In this document: one piece after another, positions 12,203 to 17,296 of the stretch
Layout of the letters: each line of letters begins with the position of its first letter
Position numbering within the stretch: the stretch's first letter is position 1
Assembly: GCA_049613795.1 (NCBI GenBank)
Contig: JBMZCX010000061.1
Location: 1-17,296, forward strand
Direction of reading: 5' to 3'
Length of the DNA stretch: 17,296 nucleotides
Source: Thalassotalea_B sp049613795
Lineage (GTDB): Bacteria; Pseudomonadota; Gammaproteobacteria; Enterobacterales; Alteromonadaceae
Notes under the pieces: model-generated
The model's input: the letters and a program-made list of their open reading frames with translations, nothing else
What the model was told of the DNA's origin: nothing
Databases searched by the model: none
Translations under genes and position numbers: made by a program

Positions 12203-14803
12203 ATGACTGATTATCGCGAACTATTGGAGTCATTAACCTGCTCTACTAACAAAGAATCTAACAGTATTGAGCAGTTGATAACGACTGGACTTTATATGGC
12301 GCCGGCTTTATTTTCCATTAATAGAGCTGGCCTATGGATTTTAGATGATACACAACAAAGCTATGTTTGCCATGCCGATTATTTTGATGAAATTATTAGT
12401 CATACAGAACAAAAAAGTATTGCTAAATTTGATGTTCCTGAGCTGTTTAATCTCCTTAACGTTGGCTCGGAAATTACAGTTGAGGATGTAGATAACAACT
12501 CTACCCTTGACGAATACACCCAACAACTTTTATTGACACTTCATTTGCGTTCAATACTGTTAATTCCTCTGCAAGTTAACAACACTAATAAAGGCTTTAT
12601 ATTTTTAGGCAACAGCGATAAAAGCACGGCTTGGTCGTTAGATATGACTTTTACCTGTCGCTTAATGGCAAAGCTATTTGGTAATGCTATTTTATTAGTT
12701 GACAATAAAGCCATTGAAAGCCAGCTTTTACACCAACATCAATTAATGAATGAAATTGAAACACTGGCAAAAATAGGTGGTTGGGAGTATGAAATTTCTA
12801 CTGGAGAAATTAATTGGACAGACGAAACATACCGTATATATGGTGTGCCATTAGGTCAAAAATCAGTAAAAACCGCTGAGCAAGCGGTAAAGTTTTATAG
12901 TCCTGAAGCACAAGAATGTATCAGGAATGCCTTTGATTTAGCCTTATCTGAATTAAAACCTTATGAAATAGAACTGCCTTTTATTGATGCTAAAGGACAG
13001 CATAAATGGATAAAAACAACAGGGCGTATCAGAAGTAATGCGCAAGGCCCTACTCATATTTATGGCGCTATTGAAGATATATCTGAGCAAAAAAGGCTAT
13101 TGGATTGGCAAAAGTCGACAAGTGAAAATTTAAAGATCATTGTCGATAATTTAAATGACAGTATTGTCACCATTTCAGACCAAGGGATTATCCGCTCTGC
13201 CAATAGCATGGTTATGAAAACATTTGGCTACTCTCCCAGTGAATTAATTGGTAATAATATTTCCATATTAATGCCTGAGCCCTTTGCCTCAAAACATGAT
13301 AAATATATGCAGAACTACCTGCAAACAGGAAAAGCCAAAATTATAGGCATCGGCAGAGAGTTACCTGCGATGAAAAAAGATGGCAGCCACTTTCCAATGG
13401 AGTTATCAATATCAGAAGTGCTTAATGGCTCTGAAAAAGTATTTATTGGCATTGTTAGAGATATAACCGAACGTAAAAAAGCAGAAAAAGAAATCCATCA
13501 GTTAGCCTATTACGATGAAACAACTGGCGCGCTTAACCGATATTCTTTTGAGCGTGACTTAAAAAAGCACTTCGACAAGTCGTTATTAATAAAAGAAAAT
13601 ATCACAGTATTGTTAGTTAATTTAGATAAATTTTCTCAAATAAACCTTGCCTACGGTGAAAGTGTTGGTGATGCTTTACTTAAAGAAATGGCAAAACGAC
13701 TAAAAAAACGTTTACCAACATACGCGATCAGCTACCGTGGTAATGCTGACAGTTTTTATATTATATTGAATTTTCAGGAGAACTCAGCACTAGAAGGCGA
13801 CCAGAATATAAGCCATAGAGTTATCGTTCAACAAATTTTTGAAGAAATCAATCAAGAAATCATCATAGAAAATAACCCGATTAATATTCAAGCCAGCATA
13901 GGTATACTCAACTCTGCTGCGCACGATATTCAGTTGCTAGATATTAAACCTTTACTCGAATTAGCGGTATTTAACGCAAAACAAAAAGGCGGAAATTGTT
14001 TCGTTTACGCTAACAGTAGTGACACATCTCTACTTAAAAGGCATTCTCAATTATCAGTAGCGATGAAAGGTGCTGACTTCACCTCTGAATTAGCTATGGT
14101 ACTACAACCGCAATATTCCACCGAGGGTAAAATAGTAGGTTCAGAAGCCTTAGTTAGGTGGCATTCACCGGTACTGGGTTTTGTTTCCCCTGCTGAATTT
14201 ATTCCACTTGCCGAAAAAAATGGCAGCATTATTGAATTAGGAAATTGGATCATCACTAGAGCCTGTGAATTATTAGCTCAAAGGCGCCTATACTCCAAAA
14301 ATTCATCACCAATATCGGTCAACATTAGCGCCAAACAAATCGCGCAACCAAATTTTAGCGAAAACCTTTTAGCCAAACTCGACGAGCATGACACTCCTTA
14401 TAATGAATTGGTTATTGAATTAACTGAAAGCGCTTTAATTGCAGATTTCGACTTAGTTATCAATAAAATGCAATCACTGAAGAATAAAGGCATACACTTC
14501 TCGATTGATGATTTTGGTACCGGATACTCTAGTTTAAGCTATATTCATCACCTGCCGATTTCTGAACTAAAGATTGATAAATGTTTTGTTGATGGCATCA
14601 AAAATGAAGTTGATGAAGTGCCAATTATCAATACCATCATTCAGTTGGCGCGTTCGTTAAAGTTAAAAGTGGTTGCTGAAGGCGTAGAAAATATAGAGCA
14701 GCTTAATTATTTAACTGCGCACAAATGCGATGTAATACAAGGTTATTATTTTTCAAAACCTCAACATCATGAACAATGGCTGAAAAATTGGTCAATCGCG
14801 TAA
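12203..14803 (+). CDS. GAF-PAS-PAS-GGDEF-EAL protein, probable haem-regulated c-di-GMP phosphodiesterase
   Basis: An 866-residue cytoplasmic signalling protein with no membrane segment. In order: GAF-like domain (about 15-170), PAS (about 185-300), PAS (about 310-425), GGDEF (about 435-605) and EAL (about 620-865). In the second PAS, H365 (SKHDKYM) and R385 (IIGIGRE) fit the haem-binding His200 and O2-contacting Arg220 of Bradyrhizobium FixL, with the same 20-residue spacing, followed by the matching KKDGSHFPMELSISE. The GGDEF motif is replaced by NADSF at 514-518, so cyclase activity is unlikely. The EAL site looks whole: E648, N707, E739, DD 769-770, K790, E826 and Q846. The likely function is hydrolysis of c-di-GMP controlled by O2 or NO, as in DosP. 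It starts 5 bases after the chemoreceptor stop with no strong ribosome site, implying coupled translation. Confidence 0.93.
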   Translation: MTDYRELLESLTCSTNKESNSIEQLITTGLYMAPALFSINRAGLWILDDTQQSYVCHADYFDEIISHTEQKSIAKFDVPELFNLLNVGSEITVEDVDNNSTLDEYTQQLLLTLHLRSILLIPLQVNNTNKGFIFLGNSDKSTAWSLDMTFTCRLMAKLFGNAILLVDNKAIESQLLHQHQLMNEIETLAKIGGWEYEISTGEINWTDETYRIYGVPLGQKSVKTAEQAVKFYSPEAQECIRNAFDLALSELKPYEIELPFIDAKGQHKWIKTTGRIRSNAQGPTHIYGAIEDISEQKRLLDWQKSTSENLKIIVDNLNDSIVTISDQGIIRSANSMVMKTFGYSPSELIGNNISILMPEPFASKHDKYMQNYLQTGKAKIIGIGRELPAMKKDGSHFPMELSISEVLNGSEKVFIGIVRDITERKKAEKEIHQLAYYDETTGALNRYSFERDLKKHFDKSLLIKENITVLLVNLDKFSQINLAYGESVGDALLKEMAKRLKKRLPTYAISYRGNADSFYIILNFQENSALEGDQNISHRVIVQQIFEEINQEIIIENNPINIQASIGILNSAAHDIQLLDIKPLLELAVFNAKQKGGNCFVYANSSDTSLLKRHSQLSVAMKGADFTSELAMVLQPQYSTEGKIVGSEALVRWHSPVLGFVSPAEFIPLAEKNGSIIELGNWIITRACELLAQRRLYSKNSSPISVNISAKQIAQPNFSENLLAKLDEHDTPYNELVIELTESALIADFDLVINKMQSLKNKGIHFSIDDFGTGYSSLSYIHHLPISELKIDKCFVDGIKNEVDEVPIINTIIQLARSLKLKVVAEGVENIEQLNYLTAHKCDVIQGYYFSKPQHHEQWLKNWSIA

Positions 14804-15107
14804 TTTGGCGTAACGCTTTTGCTTTAGCTACTTGCACAATCAACTGAAAAAAGAAGACATAAACGAGTACGAACGTGGGCGTAATTAGCATAAGTATTAT
14901 AGTGATTGCAATATGTGCTATTTGCTTTGTTGTTTGCGTTTTAATGACAGAGCAGCCTTAATTTTATAGTCAGTTTTACAATCAGTAATATTTCACATAC
15001 CTCAATGCACGGTGTTCACTTTTTTCAATGATTTTAGCTATTGATATTGCTACTATGCGAGGTAGACCAATTATCAATAACCTCTTTTATGATTTAAAAG
15101 GATTAAC
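14804..15107. other. Intergenic region after the EAL gene
   Basis: About 300 bases with no clear terminator for the upstream operon. A 28-codon frame starting with GTG (14875-14961) encodes a wholly hydrophobic peptide, but its ribosome site is poor and it may be chance. The right end should hold the old promoter of the sbcB remnant; TGCTACTAT at 15048-15056 resembles an extended -10. Confidence 0.4.
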
Positions 15108-15182
15108 TTGAATCAAAACACTCCTACCATTTTGTGGCACGATTATGAAACGTCGTTGAATTTAAAGGGCTGTGTGGCATAA
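15108..15182 (+). pseudogene. sbcB: Truncated 5' end of exonuclease I (sbcB) gene
   Basis: From a TTG at 15108, preceded by AAAGGA, the frame reads MNQNTPTILWHDYETS. This matches the N-terminus of exonuclease I, where the invariant HDYET carries the first catalytic Asp and Glu of the DnaQ-like 3'-5' exonuclease fold. In intact genes FG and a long conserved domain follow; here the similarity stops after HDYET and the frame ends at 15182 in unrelated sequence. The full gene is about 470 residues, so this is a remnant. It is either the stump of a gene broken by the neighbouring insertion sequence or a duplicated piece. Nothing else of sbcB is in the window. Confidence 0.7.
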
Positions 15183-15303
15183 AAATGATTTGGTGTACGC
15201 TTTGGGGTACACAAGGTAGTAATTGAGCCTAAAACAATTATACGAATCATAAAAATTAAGAACTTTGATCAGTTCCTTTTACGGGTATTAAAGCTAATTT
15301 TTC

Positions 15304-15447
15304 AGCATGTCACTTTGGAAATCGGCCTTGAATCGTTTTATGATTGAATTCGAAGGCCGTATACGGACTATAATTAAAATCGGTACTTACACAGATTTTG
15401 TTACAGGGTCGTCAATCAATACATGGTTTAATACTGAGATGACATAA
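15304..15447 (+). pseudogene. Probable remnant of an IS256-family transposase C-terminus
   Basis: The frame reading MSLWKSALNRFMIEFEGR matches the conserved end of IS256-family (Mutator-like) transposases, where W-x2-ALNRF-x-IEF closes the protein. A stop (TAA at 15295-15297) lies just upstream in frame, and the rest of the roughly 400-residue transposase is missing. Downstream the frame runs on to 15447 through what looks like the element's terminal repeat. It cannot be functional. Recognition rests on about 16 residues. Confidence 0.5.
15386..15410. mobile_element. Possible terminal inverted repeat of the IS256-family remnant
   Basis: CTTACACAGATTTTGTTACA followed by GGGTC resembles the outer end of IS256-family elements, which often carry a TACACA motif near the tip. 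It lies about 22 bases after the transposase-like similarity ends, where the element tip is expected. No matching opposite end was found between 15156 and 15300, so the element is incomplete or rearranged. Confidence 0.35.
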
Positions 15448-15455
15448 TCAAACGC

Positions 15456-15929
15456 TTAAATCATTTTGATTGGTGTAACACATAGTTCATCAGTAGCCAT
15501 TACTTTTTCAAAGTCATCTTGGGTTTTAATCATTACTTTACTAACATTTGGAATTGCGATGCGACTGGTGTGATGTAGCTCAACAAAATTGACCGTTCCA
15601 TTTTTCAATTCCAACTCAATCTCTTTTTCTATTGCAAAAGTTCCAAATCCATCAGGTTCAAAATTATACTTTCCAGCGGCAAGCTCAAATCTATGAACAC
15701 AATTTGGAAAAATAGCTAAATCAACTTCACCAATATCAACAGTAGTAACAGCTCCTTGGAAGTCAGATAGTTTAGTTCTGTACATGTAAAGAACCGCCTT
15801 ATCCTCAATAGGCTGAAAACTCATAGTCTTGAGATAGTCTGGTGAACTGCTATCTAAACTAGGTATCGATGTACAGCCTGAAGTTATAGCAAGACAGGTA
15901 ACTATTGCGGCAAGTTTATTGTTTTTCAT
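15456..15929 (-). CDS. Lipoprotein, DUF2846-like
   Basis: A 157-residue lipoprotein. The signal peptide ends in a lipobox, AITSGC, with the acylated cysteine at C19. The mature part contains AVLYMYRTK, a glycine-containing turn, then RFELAAGKYNFEPDG and two short strands, the layout of DUF2846 and similar small envelope domains. Their function is unknown. AAGGA lies about 10 bases before the ATG. It starts 12 bases downstream of the larger lipoprotein gene, so both should be one transcript. Base composition is AT-rich compared with the denitrification genes, which fits acquired DNA. Family assignment is tentative. Confidence 0.7.
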   Translation of the reverse strand: MKNNKLAAIVTCLAITSGCTSIPSLDSSSPDYLKTMSFQPIEDKAVLYMYRTKLSDFQGAVTTVDIGEVDLAIFPNCVHRFELAAGKYNFEPDGFGTFAIEKEIELELKNGTVNFVELHHTSRIAIPNVSKVMIKTQDDFEKVMATDELCVTPIKMI

Positions 15930-15941
15930 TTTATAATATCC

Positions 15942-16916
15942 TTAATTTATTGTTTTAATTCCGTGAAATAATTTTGCGTCGTCTAAATTACTTAATTTCC
16001 ATATATCACCATTGTATAACGCGTATTCATTTTCAAAGTTTAAAGTTGCAAAATACTCAGGGATAGATTTAGATATTGAACGGTAAAAATCTCTACCGCG
16101 GGAATAATTAAAAGCATTAATTGAGCCTTCGTGTTCAAGGCAATGTCGATTATATTTTGTATTGGAAACTAAGTTCTGCGAATTTGAAAAGTCGGCTTGA
16201 GTACCTTTTTCTAAAAAGTTGAATACCACATTAAATCCATCGTTAGAGTTCGTAAACAAGGCTTTTTTAATCCTATTTTCGTCATAAAAATTGGAATTAA
16301 GACGATGAATTTTGTTCTGGTTTGAAATACAAACTGATGCATAAAGTTTATTAGGAAGGTATTGAGATTTAGCCGGGATTTCAGCGTTCAAGCTTGTAAA
16401 TTCATAAATTTTATTTGCACTGTTATCGTCACATCCATACACACATTTAAAATTAAATTGAAAATTTTCACTGATTGTATTAAAGGCGGGGATGACTTTT
16501 TTATCATAAACAGAAGCAACAAATAGTTTGAATTTTTTTGGGTTATTAAATAAGTTATCATCTTTGTATTTAATAATTCCGGATACATAATTTGATGTTC
16601 TCGAAGAAGAAAATACACTACCAATAAAACTAAATTCTTGATTGTTTTTTATTTCTTTACCTCTTTCCTTATAATCCAACGGAAGCTCTTGTTTATTTAG
16701 CATATCAAAGTCTTTTTTTACTACTTGCCAAAGTACTCTTTTTTGCTCCGCGTTCAATATATCTTTATATCTAAATATAAACGAAGGACTATATTCAATA
16801 TCATTTGGTAGTAACTCGGCTGAAGTATAAAAGCTGTCTTCGTTAATCTGTTTGTGTTCAGTTGTTTGACACCCAACTAACAGAAAAAAAAATAGTAGAG
16901 AATTGAAAATTTTCAT
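15942..16916 (-). CDS. Lipoprotein of unknown function
   Basis: A 324-residue protein I do not recognise. A short hydrophobic signal ends in a lipobox, LLVGC, with C16 as the acylation site. The mature protein is rich in Asn, Lys, Phe and Tyr and has a pair of cysteines in FKCVYGCDD and two further ones (in ASVCIS and NRHCLEH) that could form disulfides. The ATG has a clear ribosome site, AAAGGATTAAAT. Codon use is markedly AT-rich, more so than the nir and nor genes. It is the first gene of a two-gene operon with the DUF2846-like lipoprotein. The operon lies between the IS remnant and the CRISPR end, a setting typical of accessory genes. Paired lipoproteins can be surface or immunity factors, but nothing in the sequence decides this. 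Confidence 0.65.
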   Translation of the reverse strand: MKIFNSLLFFFLLVGCQTTEHKQINEDSFYTSAELLPNDIEYSPSFIFRYKDILNAEQKRVLWQVVKKDFDMLNKQELPLDYKERGKEIKNNQEFSFIGSVFSSSRTSNYVSGIIKYKDDNLFNNPKKFKLFVASVYDKKVIPAFNTISENFQFNFKCVYGCDDNSANKIYEFTSLNAEIPAKSQYLPNKLYASVCISNQNKIHRLNSNFYDENRIKKALFTNSNDGFNVVFNFLEKGTQADFSNSQNLVSNTKYNRHCLEHEGSINAFNYSRGRDFYRSISKSIPEYFATLNFENEYALYNGDIWKLSNLDDAKLFHGIKTIN

Positions 16917-17045
16917 ATTTAATCCTTTAAAAATGAAAAAGTAAGTGAATAATCGGAATCACCGGTAAAGCCCCCGCCTTCGCTATGCGCTTAGGCTGGT
17001 CTTTTTGCGTATATAAGTTTCCTTATACTTGCCTTTTTCAATGTT

Positions 17046-17083
17046 TTTGATACAAATAAATATGTAATTCAATTTGTATCAAA
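17046..17083. repeat. Perfect 12-base inverted repeat upstream of the lipoprotein operon
   Basis: TTTGATACAAAT (17046-17057) and ATTTGTATCAAA (17072-17083) are separated by 14 bases. It lies about 130 bases upstream of the first lipoprotein start. It could be an operator or an RNA hairpin. Confidence 0.6.
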
Positions 17084-17143
17084 CTGTAAGTGAATGTAAC
17101 TTAATCATATATTTAATAAAAAGGCAAATGTGAATTACATAGG

Positions 17144-17213
17144 CTGCTTCGCAATAAATATAATAAATCTAGGGCGTATTAATGCGCCAATTTTATTAAG
17201 TACTCCGAAGCAG
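17144..17213. repeat. 70-base nested hairpin next to the CRISPR repeat
   Basis: CTGCTTCG (17144-17151) pairs with CGAAGCAG (17206-17213). Inside, AATAAA (17162-17167) pairs with TTTATT (17192-17197), and GGCG (17173-17176) with CGCC (17185-17188), extended by a T-G and an A-T pair. It lies 55 bases beyond the last repeat. It might mark the end of the array transcript or be an unrelated element. Confidence 0.5.
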
Positions 17214-17268
17214 ATAACTAATAATGCCACCACAACTTGGCACAACTGTGTCAATTTCAGCGAATCAA

Positions 17269-17296
17269 TTTCTAAGCTGCCTGTGCGGCAGTGAAC
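17269..17296 (-). CRISPR. Single complete type I-F CRISPR repeat at the window edge, probably the leader-distal end of an array
   Basis: Read on the minus strand, these 28 bases begin GTTCACTGCCGCACAGGCAG and end CTTAGAAA, the well-known type I-F (Csy) repeat, with CTGCC and GGCAG forming its stem. The 28-base length fits the family exactly. No second copy is present about 60 bases to the left, so the array can only continue to the right. In the I-F orientation the leader lies before GTTCAC, also to the right, so this copy would be the terminal repeat. Spacers, leader and cas genes are not in the window. Confidence 0.85.

Larger units (their letters stand above)
16917..17268. other. Intergenic region rich in inverted repeats between the lipoprotein operon and the CRISPR repeat
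   Basis: About 350 bases without a gene. It holds the lipoprotein ribosome site, a hairpin-like GCCTTCGC/GCGCTTAGGC with CTTTTT after it (about 16977-17026), a 12-base perfect dyad (17046-17083), long-range repeats (17029-17038 with 17118-17127; 17061-17071 with 17131-17141) and a 70-base nested hairpin (17144-17213). Confidence 0.55.

Noticed and set aside
16960..17213. An integron attC site or CRISPR leader in the repeat-rich gap
   Set aside because: The core GTTRRRY and RYYYAAC boxes of attC are not found in the right places, and the repeat orientation puts the leader on the other side.

Overview
The window looks like an accessory stretch of a marine, facultatively anaerobic gammaproteobacterium. 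Protein style, AT-rich intergenic DNA and the gene set suggest an Alteromonadales relative such as Colwelliaceae; this is inference, since no rRNA or typing gene is present. The dominant theme is the second half of denitrification, nitrite to NO to N2O, plus sensing of its gases and of redox state.

Left part (1-9484). The first 65 bases hold the N-terminus of norC, the cytochrome c subunit of NO reductase, which runs off the left edge behind a perfect FNR/DNR-type box. A cupin-AraC regulator and a divergent exported DUF4331 protein follow. A long run of leftward genes then reads, in transcription order: nirS (cytochrome cd1 nitrite reductase), a NapC/NirT multihaem cytochrome with an unusual extra C-terminal domain, a SpoIIAA-like STAS protein, a small type-1 copper protein, norQ (AAA+ activator of NO reductase), norE and norF. 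norQ has its own perfect FNR/DNR box, and two near-perfect boxes lie upstream of nirS. No haem d1 synthesis genes, norB, norD or nos genes are present.

Middle part (9485-14803). Divergent from nirS lies a membrane-anchored bacteriohemerythrin ending in a good terminator. An apparent two-gene operon follows: an Aer-like PAS chemoreceptor, then a GAF-PAS-PAS-GGDEF-EAL protein. Its second PAS carries the His and Arg signature of the FixL haem pocket, its GGDEF motif is degenerate and its EAL site looks complete, so it reads as a probable gas-responsive c-di-GMP phosphodiesterase. Together the region couples nitrite/NO respiration to O2/NO binding, aerotaxis and c-di-GMP.

Right part (14804-17296). 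This is a scarred accessory junction: a truncated 5' piece of sbcB (exonuclease I), a probable remnant of an IS256-family transposase end, two AT-rich lipoprotein genes, and an intergenic stretch full of inverted repeats. The last 28 bases are one complete type I-F CRISPR repeat, oriented so that it would be the leader-distal end of an array continuing to the right.
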